A DNA stretch of 64,000 nt from Eudorina sp. 2006-703-Eu-15 (taxonomy: Eukaryota > Chlorophyta > Chlorophyceae > Chlamydomonadales > Volvocaceae). How positions within the stretch are numbered: position 1 is the stretch's first letter; every line of letters starts with the position of its first letter. Both the position numbers and the translations under genes were made by a program. This document shows positions 9,835 to 21,267 of the stretch, piece by piece. The notes beneath the pieces were generated by a model. The model was not told where the DNA came from. It worked only from the letters and a program-made list of their open reading frames with translations, and did not search any database. The stretch is taken from positions 186,001 to 250,000 of the forward strand of contig BDSI01000066.1 in the NCBI GenBank assembly GCA_003117195.1, given 5' to 3'.

Positions 9835-12800
9835 CTACTGCGTGTTGTTGTTGCACTGCAGCCGCGGGTTGGCCAGCCAGGGACACAGCTGGGCGGGCAG
9901 CGCCGCCACCAGCAGCTCCAGGAGGCCCTCCCGGGGCAGGCTGTGGGTCCAGCCCAGGAACATGGGGTCCAGGGGGGCCACGTCCACGCCGTCCCTGGAG
10001 CAGCAGACAGAGAAGATGGTGCGGCAGATGAGGGGCATCCGAAACGCCAACGTGTGGGGACAGGTGCGAGCTGATGGGGTGTGAGGTGGGGGAGAGCCGG
10101 GGAGGGAGGACGAGCTCGTACGCACGGCTCCGTACAAAGCAGGACCGTACTTCCGCTAATCGTTGTAGGTGAGGACAACCTTGCCCCAGTAAAGCCCCGC
10201 CCTTGCCCCTGACCCCTCGCCTCACCTCCTGCACACCTCCCCCCGCCACTTGACCCCCCGGAACGACGACCCGTATCGGTGCCTCCGCGCCTCCATCTCG
10301 TGCTCCAGCAGCAGCGCCGCCGTCACCCGGTCCGGCAGCTCCCGGCCCAGATCCAGTTTCGCCAGGTGCAGCGCGTGGGGGCCACTGGGCGCCACCACCA
10401 GATCAGCCTCCTCCGACCCATGCTGCTGCTCCGCCCCGCCACCACCTCCGGCACCAGGACCCCCGCGCGGCCCCTCGGGGCTACCTCGCCCCCCGGACCG
10501 CTGCTGCTGCTGCTGCTGTGGCGGCGGCGGCTGCAGCCCCGGGCCGAGTCGCCCCGCCACCTGCCGCGAATCGCCCTGCCCCGCCCCGGGGGATGCCGCC
10601 GCCGCTGCCGCGGGCGAGCCGGCGGGTGAGGGCGACGGCGAGGCCCCGCTGCCGCTGCCCGTGCTGCCGGCACGTTGCTGGTGCTCCCCAAGGCGCCGCT
10701 CCCTCTCCCGCTCCCGTTCCCGCTGTCTCGCACGCTCCCTTTCCCGCTCCCTCTCCCGTTCCATCTGCAGCTGCCGCCCCCGCTCGTCACTGCCGCCGTA
10801 CCGTCCGACGTCATCGTCTTCCCCCCTGGAGTTGACGAGTCCGCCGTCGTACCGCACCAGGAGTTTGGCTCCGGGCGGCAGGCCGGGCTGTACGACACAG
10901 CCTGTGGTCACCACCACCATGGAGTCCGACGAGCCACAGCTGCCGCCGCCGGTACGACTGCGGGTACGGCAGCCGTTGGGGCCGTTGGACGAGCGCTGGC
11001 CAGCGACGGCGGCGGAGCGGTCCATCGCGGCCGCCGCCACCGCGGCCGCGACATTGGTTGAGAAGAGGGAGGCGGCGGAGGGCTTGCCGCAGAGGGGGTC
11101 GTCCGTCTGGGTGCCGAATGGTGGTACGGCAGCGAAGGGCGAAACATTTGCCGGCGGGGGCGGCGGCGGCGACGGCCCAGAGGACTGGGGGTTGGGATTG
11201 ATGGTGAGGCGTTTGACGGGGCTGTCCGGGCGGCCAGTGCCCCCAGTCCCCGGCATCCGGAGTATGGGCACCAGCGGCCTGGCGGCCTGCTGCCCGCCGC
11301 CGCCGGCGCCGCCGCCGGTGCTGACGTCAGCGCCCGCGGAACGGAAGGACGGGCCGGCGGCGGCGGCGCCGCCGCCACTGCCTCCCCCCCCTCCACCGGC
11401 GGCACCCGCCAGCACTGCGGCCGGCGACATCGGGCCCCAGGGAGATTGCGATTGCGACACCGCGGCCGTGTCGTACGACATGGACGACGCGGGGCCGCCG
11501 GCGCTCCGCAGCCCCTCCGCTCCTCCTCCTCCTCCTCCGGGCCCCTGTGCCTCCGGGTCCCCCTCCGGCGGCATGAGCAGGTTCATGTGGCGCAGGAGGC
11601 ACTGCCCCGCCACCCCCACCAGGTTGTTGTGCGACAGGTCGATGTGTCGTACAGGGGTCTTGGGGAAGGCGCGCAGTATGGCGGCCAGCGCGAACAGGTC
11701 CTGAGGGCCCCCGGGGCAGGGCGGGGGGATGGCAGGGGGGGGGGCAGGGCAGGGGGGGTATGGCGGGGGGTTGGGGTTGGGCGGGCTGGGCTTGGGTTGT
11801 TTCCCTCCCTCCTTCCCTCCCATGCTCCCTTCCCCCCTCCCCCCGTCCTCCCCTCCTCACGTCGTCGCATCGCTGGAGATCCCAGTCTAGTCAATCCTTC
11901 CACCGGACCTTTGCTCTAGCAGCAGCGGAGTACGACTATGTCTACCAATCTCCAATACCCCTTCCTCTCTTTCCCCGTTCCCTTCTCCCTCCCTTCCTCC
12001 CTCCCACCCCACCCCCCGCCCCACAACCCCCAGCCCCGGCCGCCCACCTCCGCCACCAGGTCCGTCCCCGCCAGGTCCAGGGCCTCCAGCTGGCAGTGCC
12101 GAGGGCCCAGCCGCATCACAGTCCAGCACAGCGAGGCCACCCCGCCCCCCACACTGTTCCAGGGCAGGCTCAGCCGCCGGAGCTCCTTCGCCTGCATGGC
12201 AACGCAAGCGGGGCCCATCGATCCAGTACAGTACAGTACAGTGCAGTACAGTACGGTGCAGTACAGGCAGTGAGTACAAATCGACAAAAGGAATTGAACG
12301 CGATGAGAACAAAAAGTTGTGCGAGGCAAGGGAGGGGCCACAAGCCGCCCTGCGCGGGCGGTTGCGTTCAGTGGATGGGGGTGGGGGAATTCGGTCGTAC
12401 GACAGCCGTACAGCCGTCACCGGCATGGTCGTGTACGACGCTAGGAACAGAGATCGGCCGTTAGGTGCAGGAGGGGGACAGCGCCGGGGGATCAGGGGGG
12501 TCAGGTGCGGGACCCTCCCCGCCCCCCTCACAGCAGCCGCCTAGGCCCCAGGGGTCCCCCAGGGGTGTGCGTCCGCAACCTCCCCCACCCCACCCACCCG
12601 CCTCCCCCCAGGCCTGTTCCCCCTCCGGGCAGTCAGCCGAGTGATGCACTCCACCCTACGTCCACTTCCCCCTCCCCTCCCTCTTGCTTTCCCCTCCCCA
12701 GCCCCCTCCCCCGTCCGGCCCCACCTGCGGCAGCCCCCTGGCCAGCGCCCCCAGCGCCTTGGTCCCCAGGTTGTTGTAGCCCAGGTCCAGGTCCCTCAGG

Positions 12801-15800
12801 CGGGTCATCTCCAGCAGCAGCCGCTCCAGGCGGGGGGCGGACAGGTCGGACATGCCGCACTGGCGCAGGGCCAGGGACTGCAGGTGGGGCATCACCACCA
12901 GGACCTGCGGGCGGAGGGGGGGGGGGCGGGAGGGGGCGGAGGGGAGGTTAGATTGAAAAAATAAATAAACCCGAAGAACGAACCCGGGCACACCCAGTAG
13001 AACTCAGGGGGGAGGGGGGGAGTGGAGGAATGGAACAGGGACCAGGCGACAAGGGAGGGAGATGAGGGAGGAGGGGACGAGCGGGCGGCACCAACCTCCA
13101 CACGACACAACCCCGAGCTAGCCTGCCCTGCCCTGACCTGCTCCACCCTACCCAGACTGATACCGGTACATTCCACTCCGCGGTGTGCATCGCCATCGCC
13201 GGGCCGCCCGTCTCTCTCCCCCCAACGTCGTCCAGACCACCCCCCATCTCCCGCCACGGACTCGTAAGGCACCATCTCTCACCCCCCCTCAAACTCACCC
13301 CACCCCCCTCCCCGACCCCCCAACTCCCCCGACCCCCCCCACTCCCCCGCCCCACCTCCACCAGCGCACACAGCCCCTGGTCCGCCAGTCCGTTCCCCGC
13401 CAGGGACAGGTGGCGCAGCGACAGCCACCAGGTCGCCTCCGCACCCCACACGGTGGGCCGGCCCAGGGCTTGCTGGGAGGGGGAGCAGGAGGGTATAGGA
13501 CATTGGTAGACATATTCATGGGGGGGGCCAGGGCCAGGGGGGGAATAAGGGGGGCAGTCGGGGGGCCACCCGGGGGGGAGGTGGTGCAGGGACTTGGCAG
13601 ACACGTTCATACTGCGCTGCCCCCCGGGAGGAGGGGGGTTGAGGGGGTGCGGGAGCAGGTCATGCTTCCGGTCGGCCTCGTACCGCAGAGCCCCAGGGGG
13701 GGTTGGGGGGAAGGGGAGGAGGAAGATGTCCCCCACCGCCCACCGCCCACCGCCCACGGTCCCCACCTGCAGCAGCGGCCAGGTGACCTGCGGGAACTCG
13801 GTGTTGGTGGTGCTCAGTCGCCTCAGCGGCAGCACCCATAGGGCCCTCAGCAGCACCCCCATGGCGTCGGTGCTCACCGCGCACCGGTCCAGGGTCACAG
13901 CTGCCAGCCGGGGGCGGAGGGGAGGGGAGGGGGCAGGGGAGGGGGCGGGGTCGGGGGCGGGGGAAGCGGGAGTTAGAAAAGGCAAGGGGCGGGGGCGGGG
14001 CGGCGGCCGAGGGCGTTAACACGAGGAACACAGTCAGAGGGGAGCAGGACAGGGGTTGGGGTAGGAGGGGCCAGGGTGGTGCCGCAGACATGACATCAAG
14101 AACACCCCCCTCCGTAGGTACATACGTGCGGTGGCACCCCCGAGGGGCCCGGGGAGGTGGGGGAATAGAAGGCGGAATGATGACGCGCCGCGTGACCAAG
14201 CCGACGCGTGTGTCAATGGAGCGGCGGGCGGGAGGGGCTGTGGGTTTCACAAACTAACTGCCCAGGCGAGGAGGGGGGGATAGGACGTAATGAAACTGCG
14301 CAGCTGCAGTTCCATCGGGTCTGTCCCGCCCTGGGCACTTCCCTCCCTCGTGCCGCAACACTGCCCAGGCCCAGGGGACGGGTTTGTGGGTATATGCCGT
14401 AACCAGAGCGGGGGTGGGAAGCCTGGGGGACTGAAGGCAGCCGGCTCACGTCCAAGCTGGTGCACGGGGCTACCAGTCCCGGGCTCTCCACACACACGCA
14501 TACACATACACACTTTCGGCCGCAGGTCCGCCTGTGCATATCACGCACTCCTGCTCTGCCTGCCTAAGCAACACACATACACACATACAGAATAGATATT
14601 TCGCCCTGGCATATTGGTAACTCTGGTCTCGGTCTCAGTCGTCGGTTGCATTGCTGGACACGGGTCTGCTTATTCGCGGCTCAGCTTTTCTCCTTGCCAA
14701 CACATACAGACATGCGAGGGGGAAGGGCACGTGCCGTACCCGTCACGTGGGTGCACTGTACGAGGACCTCCGCCAGGGCCTCCGCCGCGTCCCGGCTGGT
14801 GAGGGTCAGCGCCGCCAGCTCCAAATGGAAGGACCGGGGCTCACCCTGCGGCAGGTGGAGTCCGTGTGTGTTATTTAAGCAGGCAGAACAGGAGTGCGTG
14901 ACATGCGAGGGGCTGAGGGGTGCCCAATGACTTGCCCGTACGCGTATATTATATACCCATTGCCCGACCCATATAGTGAATAGAAGGCTGTGGTGTCGGA
15001 AGAGCGCTGTCGATTGCGGTGTCGGTAGGGTGTATGTGTATGTATGTGTGTGGGGGGGGGGGGGGGGGGAGGGGGGGGGGAGGGGTGTGTGACGAAGTCG
15101 GGGGTTCGGGGTTCGGGGATTGATGTCAAGGGGAGGAGCTAAGCACGCTGCGGGGCACGGCCTGTGTGTGTTAAAATAAACCGAGAGACACGGCCTGTGT
15201 GTGTGTGTGTGTGTGCCGGGGGAGGGGGGCCGACGGACGAAGCCAGCACCACCCAACACACCCGAGGGACGGGGCGGGGCGGTGGTGGGGCCACCCGAGG
15301 GGGGGACGGGTATAGGAAGTTGGTGAACAATTTCAGACTGCGCTGCTGCCTGAGCGAGCGGGGGACGGGGTGCGGCGGCAAGGAGACTCCCCGGGCGCCC
15401 TCGGGGCAGGCATACACCCACACATGCCCCCCGGCTCCCGTACTTCGTCAACGCGTCCTCACCGCTGTGAGACCCGGGTCGTCCTGGGACTGGGGGTCGT
15501 TTTACGGCCCCCTGCCCCCGCCCCCCCCCCCCGCGCCCCCCGACCGCGCCCGCCTCCGCCGCGGCCGCCCACCTGTACGGCCGCGCAGCTCCTCCTGAGG
15601 GCGGTGCACACGGCCGCCTCCGGATGCAGCCGGGCCCGGGCACAGCAGTCCCGGTAGGCGTCCACCAGGCGGACTGCCAGAGCGGCCTTAGGCGAGGGGG
15701 AGGGGGAAGGGGAAGGGGAGGGGGAAGGGAGGGGGCGATAAGATGATATAGGAAACAAGGGGAGGGGAGGGCGATGAAAAGCGAAGGTTTTGGGTGTGAG

Positions 15801-18800
15801 GGCTTAAGGAGGGGTGGGGGATATGTGGGGGTGGGCGTACGGGGCTCCCCAAAGGGTGCCCACTGCTCCAAGGGAAGCCACCGGGCGGTGGTCGAGACGA
15901 CCCACGAGGGGCGTACGGCGAGGGAAGTCACAAGTCTACACCTGTGCCGTACACCTGGTCGGGCCCCACCTGGTCCGGGGCCTCCGACCGACAGCCCCTC
16001 CCCTTCCAACACACCTCCCGCCCTACCTCTGGATCCGATCCGTCGGGGGTCGCCCACCTCCCAACCCACCACCACCCCCCTTTGTGGGGTTTGCAAGGTG
16101 GGCAGCCCCTCCCTACGGTACCCATCATGCCCCGGAAGGTGGGCAGCCCCCCCTTTACTCCCTCCTGCCCAACCTACATGTTCCGACTCATCTTACTTGG
16201 TTTTGGCAACACCGACGCCTACACCGTCGTCGTCGCTGGCGATCTACGGTACTGTACCAATTTTTTCCGGTCGAACCGTCGCTCTGGCAGCAGCGCAGTT
16301 TGTGAAATTGCCTACCAATTTCCTATTGCCTACCAATTTCCTATACCCCTCCTGCCCCGGCAGGCAGGCAGCCCCCTCCTAACCCCCTCCTGCCCCGGCC
16401 GCCTCACCTTGTCCCGGGTCATCCTCGCCAGCTCCTCCTCCTCCACGAGCTGCTGCAGCTGCTGCTGCCGCCTCGGGGAGCCCACTGGCGAGATGGAGGT
16501 GGCGCCACCGCTGCGGCCGTTCACCGAGGTGCGCGGAGGGGCGGGCACCTGACCCTGGCCCTGGCCCAGACCCTGGCCCTGGCCCGATGACACCCTGCCC
16601 CAGGCGCCCCCTCCGAGCTGCCCCTCCGGGGCCCCGGGCTGGGCCCCGCTGCCGGCACTGCTGCGGGGTGCCGCCTCTGAGTGCCGCGAGGGCGCCACGG
16701 AGAGGACGGACAGCCGCGGGGGGTGCGAGGGGGTCCGGTAGGCTGCGCGGGGGTGGCAGGGGGGGGGGTGGAAGGGGATTAGATCTCGGGATGTGGGTGT
16801 GCGCGGGGTAAGTAGAGGGCTTCAGGGCAGGGCCCGGACGGGTGGTCAACGGGGTTGGGGGGCGAAGGGTTCGGGCAGGAGGGCACGTAGGCAGGCTTGG
16901 GGGGATTATAGGCTGGGGGGGGGGGGGGGCAGGAGGGCGGGTTACATCGCGGGGATGTGGGTTGGGCAGGAGTGCGCGTGGGCCGGCCGGGGAGCGTTGA
17001 TTGGTTGGCAAGGCGGGGGTGCGTGACATCAAGGGGCGCAGCCAAGCCCGGAAACGCCTGTATGTCACACAACTGCCCCTGCCCCGCCCATAGGACTGGC
17101 TAGGTTGTGTATGGGTGTGGGTGGGTAAGGGTGAGGGGAGGTGAGCAGCGCGGAGGGGACTGGGGTCGAGCCGCCCCGCTCCAGTGGCCCCTACTCCCCG
17201 ATCAACACCGCGCCCGCCCTCCTGTTGGCCGCCCCCTCAAGACACCCCAACCCCCCTCAAGGCCCACCTCATCAAGCCCCGCCCCGCCACGACTCCCTCC
17301 ACGCCAGGCCCAGCCCCTGCCTCCCGTGTAGCTGCCTCCCCTTAGTCTATAAAGACAGCGAAATCGCGAAAAGCTTTCATCGATTGCGTAGTGCCTATTG
17401 TGTAGCTGCCTCCCCCGCTCCCAGTCCTCCTCGTCCAAATCCGTGCTGGGCCCCCACCCCACCCCAACCCCTATCCCTACTCCCCGCCCTCTCTCCACCC
17501 CCCGCCACCCCCTGCCCCGCACACGCACTCACTTGCCGCAGCCGCTGCCGCCGCCACCCGCGGCGACGCCGGGCTCTCCGCCTCCATAAAGTGCGCCACC
17601 CGGCTGGCTATGGCGGCCGTCTCGCTGGCCCATCGGGCCTCCCGCTTGGCCCTCAGGCTCTGCAGCAGCTGCAGCGGGGAGGAGGCCGCGGCCGGGTCGC
17701 CCTCCGCACCCGCACCCGCACCCGCGGAGAGGATGCGACCCGGCCGCGTGGCCGCGTGGCCGCCGCCGGCGGCGGGCGCGCTGCCGCTACCGTCGGCGCC
17801 GGGTGAGGCGGGTGCGGAGGCGGTGGGGCCTGCCTCGCTGGCGGCGCTGCTGGCGGCGTGCTTGGCGGCCAGCTTGTCGAGGGCCTTACGGATACGGTTG
17901 CGCTCCAGGTCGGTCTGAAGGGGTGGTGGTGGTGGTGGCGGCGGTGGTGGTGGTTTCACCAACAGGGACAAACCGTCAACCGGAAACGAACCACCAACCA
18001 ACCGATCAACCATATGCAACAAATACGCGCCGGCGTCACGCCGGCATTCAAACATGTGTCCGTGCGTCCGGGCCCTCCCTGCTGCCGCTGATGCCGCTGC
18101 CGAGGGCCCAACCTTTCAGGGCGCACGGACGGCCACGCTGCTGCTACCGCAACTGCTATCGCTACCGCTCCTGTTCCTACTACTGCTCCTGCTACCGCTC
18201 CTGCTCCTATTATTGCTGCTGCCGCTCCTGCTACTGATGACCTGACCTGACCTGACCTGACCCCACCTCACCTCCATGTAACGATGGGGCAGAGCCGACA
18301 TGCAGCGCCGGCCCCCGGGACTGGTGGTGCTGCCGCCGCCGCTGGTGGGTGTGGGCACCAGACCCGCGCCGGCCCCCCCGCCGCCGCCGCCGGCACTGAA
18401 GCCCCCACTGACACTGGCCGCCACGCTGTGCTCCCGGGCGGAGGCCAGGGCAGCCTTCACGGACGCAGCGCCGCTCTTGGCGAGCGCCTGGGGGCTCCAC
18501 TCCTGCAGCCGCAGCCTGCGGGCGTGCGGGCGTGTGTCCGTGTGGACGTGCGCGCGCACAAGGGTTGGAGGTTGGGTGGCTCTGGAGGTGGGGTGACAGA
18601 GGGTCCCGCAAGGTGGCTCTGGAGGTGGGGTGCGGGCGGACTAGACGCCGCGGACAGCCCTCACAGCGAGGGAAGGGGGCGGCAAGGCCAGGGGGCCACC
18701 AGGGCGGACAGAGCCCCACCCCACCCCACCCCACCCCCCCACCCAACCTGTGCAGCTCCAGCGCCTCCGCCCGCAACACGTTCCGCAGCGCCACTCCCTC

Positions 18801-18990
18801 CACCTTGTCCGCCAGCCTCTGACAGATGTCCAGGCTCATGCCGATGGGCCCTATGGCCGCCAGGAAGAGCCGCTCAGCCTCCGCATCCACACGTTCTGGG
18901 AGGGCCAGGCGTGTGTGTGTGTTATCAAGGAGAAAAGCTGAGCCGCGAAAAAACAGACCCGTGTCCAGCAATGCAACCGACGACTGTGTG

Positions 18991-19061
<71 letters not shown>

Positions 19062-20194
19062 TCGTAAGCAGCATAGAGCAGGGGTGGGCGACATGCAAGG
19101 GGCATGGCTCAGCCCGGAAATGCCCGCACGCCACACAACTGTTCCTGCCCCAGCCCATAAAACAGTGTACTGTGTGTTTGGCGGAAGGTTGGGATATGGG
19201 TCCGGAGTTAAGGCGCCCCGTGCACGGATGGCACCTCGCTTTGCCCACTCCCCGCCCTCCGCCCTTTCAACGACGCTCCCCAGCCTCAGCCATTCAGTCG
19301 CACCCCCACCACCCCCACCCGCAATGCCCTGCGGGGGTCACTTGGAGGTGCTCACCCCACCCCGGGTGACCCGCCTAACACCGACCTCCCGGGAGCCCCG
19401 GCCACCCCGCCCGCCGCCTGAACCCATGGCCCATTCAGTCGCGCGTCGGCTGTCAACCCTTTACCTGTGCTGTACTCACGAACTATGGGCCCGAAGTTCC
19501 GCCGGGTTTGGCGACCTGCGAACCTGGGCCAAGGACTACTTGGAACCCGACCAATTAACCGCTAAACGCTCTTGCTCCCTACCCCAGCCTACGCCACCGC
19601 TGGCTCCCTACCCCAGCCTACACCACCCACCCCACCCACCCGGGCGCAGAGCCAGCTGGCCCTTGTACCATTCCCGCTCCTGCTGCCGCGCCCAGGCGTT
19701 GCCTACCAGCCGCGCGGCGCTGAGGACGCCGGGACCGGAGGGCGGGGACTCCATCAGCTGCTCGATGGAGGACGCGCGGCCGCTACGGGCGGTGTAAGAG
19801 AGGCTGTCCCCTCCCCGGCTGCCCTCGCCGTAGGAGCTGCGTATGCTGCCGCTGGGGGGCTGCAGGGACGCGGTAAGCTCAAGGTCCTCCGGGGACAGGG
19901 GGATGGACAAACTGGGCGCCTGCTTGCGTGGCGGGGGCTGCGCGCTCCAGAGAGGGATGAGGGACAAGGGGCGCGGGCGCGAAGCCGCGCGTTGTGGAAA
20001 ATGATTGAAACAGGTCATTACAGTATTATGCGGGCTGTGCAGTATCGCAACAGCGAAGTTCGGCGACCCTGACGTAAGTTCGCTGCTGCCCAGCCAGCGC
20101 ATCTTACCTTGGAGACATCCCTTTTGCCCGCCAAGGAGGCCTCGATATTGCGACGCAAATGCGGAGGTAGGCCATTCTCCAGCGCTGGGGCCAT
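9835..20194 (-). CDS. leucine-rich-repeat (ribonuclease-inhibitor type) protein, 14 exons
   Basis: I assembled exons 20108-20194 (ATG at 20194), 19640-19937, 18748-18895, 18272-18515, 17533-17914, 16408-16742, 15573-15686, 14740-14845, 13767-13900, 13356-13472, 12725-12904, 12048-12191, about 10238-11700, and a last exon 9835 to about 10155. All junctions up to the thirteenth exon agree in phase. The protein would have about 1,350 residues. The N-terminal half is helical and Ala/Ser-rich (VDAEAERLFLAAIGPIGMSL, DLERNRIRKALDKLAAKH). Exons 8-13 carry RNI-type LRRs, e.g. VTAVTLDRCAVSTDAMGVLL, LRHLSLAGNGLADQGLCALV, LRDLDLGYNNLGTKALGALA, LEALDLAGTDLVAE, VRHIDLSHNNLVGVAGQCLL. Exon 13 continues into low complexity with an Arg-Glu alternating run (about 10685-10770) and a Gln run. 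Such LRRs bind proteins; several algal examples are ciliary or cytoskeletal, but nothing here fixes the role. The donor of exon 13 and acceptor of exon 14 are uncertain. Confidence 0.75.
11861..11962 (+). repeat. family A intronic repeat, copy 1
   Basis: Contains CACCGGACCTTTGCT at 11901 and GTCTACCAATCTCCAATACC near its end. It lies in the intron between exons 13 and 12 of the LRR gene, antisense to the gene. The upstream stretch with GTCGCATCGCTGGAGA is also shared with the copy at 45372-45474. Confidence 0.75.
13491..13622 (-). repeat. family A intronic repeat, two partial copies
   Basis: GGGTATAGGACATTGGTAGA at 13491 and a second, diverged copy (ACTTGGCAGACACGTTCATA, then CTGCGCTGC) at 13585-13622 lie head to tail in the intron between exons 10 and 9 of the LRR gene. 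Confidence 0.6.
14536..14576 (-). repeat. family C intronic repeat, left arm of inverted pair
   Basis: The reverse complement (core AGGCAGGCAGAGCAGGAGTG) matches 14866-14906 over 41 bases with 5 differences by eye. It lies in intron 8 of the LRR gene, on the far side of exon 8. Confidence 0.8.
14636..14703 (+). repeat. family B intronic repeat, copy 1
   Basis: Carries GTTGCATTGCTGGACACGGG and CGCGGCTCAGCTTTTCTCC. It is nearly the reverse complement of 18917-18985. It lies in intron 8 of the LRR gene. Confidence 0.8.
14866..14930 (+). repeat. family C intronic repeat, right arm of inverted pair
   Basis: GTGTGTTATTTAAGCAGGCA followed by GAACAGGAGTGCGTGACATG. Positions 14866-14906 pair with 14536-14576. 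It lies in intron 7 of the LRR gene, ending about 20 bases from the exon 8 acceptor. Confidence 0.8.
15309..15360 (-). repeat. family A intronic repeat
   Basis: GGTATAGGAAGTTGGTGAAC, then CAGACTGCGCTGCTGCC. It lies in the intron between exons 8 and 7 of the LRR gene, in the gene's sense orientation. Confidence 0.75.
16276..16349 (+). repeat. family A intronic repeat with duplicated end
   Basis: GCTCTGGCAGCAGCGCAGTT is followed by two consecutive copies of the terminal CCTACCAATTTCCTAT motif. It lies in the intron between exons 7 and 6 of the LRR gene, antisense to it. Confidence 0.8.
16966..17092 (+). repeat. family C intronic repeat, long copy
   Basis: Shares GGCAGGAGTGCG, GTGACATCAAGGGGC, AGCCCGGAAACGCC and CACACAACTGCCCCTGCCC with 19076-19161. 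It lies in the intron between exons 6 and 5 of the LRR gene. Confidence 0.7.
17343..17400 (+). repeat. family D intronic repeat
   Basis: AAGACAGCGAAATCGCGAAA and CATCGATTGCGTAGTG match the copy at 58902-58957 (AAGACAGCGAAACCGCGAAA, CACCGATTGCGTAGTA). It lies in an intron of the LRR gene. Confidence 0.75.
18917..18985 (-). repeat. family B intronic repeat, copy 2
   Basis: GAGAAAAGCTGAGCCGCGAA and CCGTGTCCAGCAATGCAACC, the reverse complement of 14636-14703. It lies in the intron between exons 3 and 2 of the LRR gene and is followed directly by a TG tract. Confidence 0.8.
18985..19058 (+). repeat. (TG)n microsatellite
   Basis: A long near-perfect TG tract between a family B and a family C copy, in an intron of the LRR gene. 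Confidence 0.95.
19076..19161 (+). repeat. family C intronic repeat
   Basis: GACATGCAAGGGGCATGGCT, CAGCCCGGAAATGCCCGC and CACACAACTGTTCCTGCCC align with 16966-17092. It lies in the intron between exons 3 and 2 of the LRR gene. Confidence 0.75.
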
Positions 20195-20520
20195 GCTCGT
20201 CCTTCCTATCGCCTACAACTCTCAAGCCCCTCCAGCATTTCTTAGCATCAGTTTCAAGTGCGCGATGTGCTAAAATATAAATATTGCAGTTATGTAGGTG
20301 CTTCAGTCATTTTAAAATTTTGTGCGATTCGATTCTCCAGACATGGTCATCCTGCCATATTGAAAAGGATTTAGCATAATATTTTGTATGTCAAGCATCT
20401 CGGGTCCTGGGTCTGGCGGCCTTCTACGCTTGCATGGAAGTGTTGCGTGTCGGTTAGGATCCAACTTTCACTTCAGGGTTGTGCATGTCATCGCGCAAGG
20501 CGCAACTCTCAACGAACTGT
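20195..20520 (-). promoter_or_regulatory. 5' flank of the LRR gene
   Basis: AT-richer than its surroundings (20270-20390), upstream of the ATG at 20194. No specific element can be named. The kinase-derived copy begins at its far side. Confidence 0.3.
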
Positions 20521-21063
20521 TCCTGACAAGCAGCGGCCGCCGCAAGACTTCAAGCCGGACGGCTGGCAGCCCGGCACCACTCTGGTTGAGGGCCGCTACA
20601 TGTGCGTGTCGGACCTGTACCAGCTGTAGTTGGCTGTGCAGCAGTGCTGCGAGCAGGTCGTGGTCTCGGTGGAGGGGAGGACGTTCCTGGACGCCCTCCG
20701 CCGGCCTTGCAGAAGTGCAGTGCTGGGCAGCTGCTGGCGCATGAGTGGTTGCGGTGCGAGGGTGAGGGCATCTGCAGGGCCGCAGGCGCACAGCCGGGCG
20801 AGCGCTAGTGGGCTGCTGCTGGTCGGTGCAGTCGAGTACCCGCAGCAGACAGCTCAAGTAGCTCAGGGTTCAACCTTGCTCGGGAGAGGGGCGAGGGGCA
20901 GGGCAGAGGGGTTCAGTTGAGGGGATGCATGTTCAGTGTGTGTGCACGGTGATGGCAGCAGCGGCAGCACCGGCAGTGGTGGCATGAGGGGGGCAAAGGC
21001 CGCGGACGTAAGCAGGTAGGCGGCGAGGTGCTGTAGGTGGAGGTGCAGCTTGTGGCGTCCCGT
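20521..21063 (+). pseudogene. truncated copy of kinase-like gene 3' end, with nonsense codon
   Basis: This segment aligns almost base for base with 7139-7680 of the kinase-like gene. It starts just after the DLE metal-binding codons, so the catalytic loop is missing. The reading GRYMCVSDLYQL is cut by TAG at 20627-20629 where the upstream gene has TGG (7242-7244). Similarity runs through the C-lobe and the presumed 3' UTR and ends at about 21063. Both copies share the same possible frame break near the C-terminus, so that feature predates the duplication. No start codon or splice partner is present. It cannot encode a kinase. Confidence 0.85.
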
Positions 21064-21202
21064 GTGCACGTCGTTGTGTACGACTAGTTGATGCAGCTTC
21101 TTTACGAGTGTTGCACGGGGAACTTCATCATTGATGACGCAAGGCCCCCGACATGGCCGACGGGCCCTGGCAGTCGCGGCGCTTTCAAGTGACGCGACCG
21201 CC

Positions 21203-21267
21203 CTTTTGGCTTCCTGCACGCAGCCCATGCATGGCCTGTGCATGGGCTGTGTGCAGGAAGCCGAAAG
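21203..21267. other. 29-nt-stem hairpin
   Basis: Arms 21203-21231 and 21239-21267 are complementary over all 29 positions, with only two G-U wobbles if transcribed and a 7-nt loop (21232-21238). The core CTGCACGCAGCCCATGCA repeats inverted with a single change. It sits in a gene-free region downstream of the kinase pseudogene. It could be a small-RNA precursor, a remnant of a mobile element's inverted ends, or a cruciform. Confidence 0.8.

Noticed and set aside
10250..11704. A 484-residue open frame on the plus strand
   Set aside because: It is the antisense of the low-complexity part of exon 13 of the LRR gene. Its Pro/Ser/Arg-rich product has no conserved block.
15440..15480. A possible extra exon of the LRR gene (GEDALTKYGS)
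   Set aside because: Exons 7 and 8 already join in phase, and the available acceptor would put a stop in frame.
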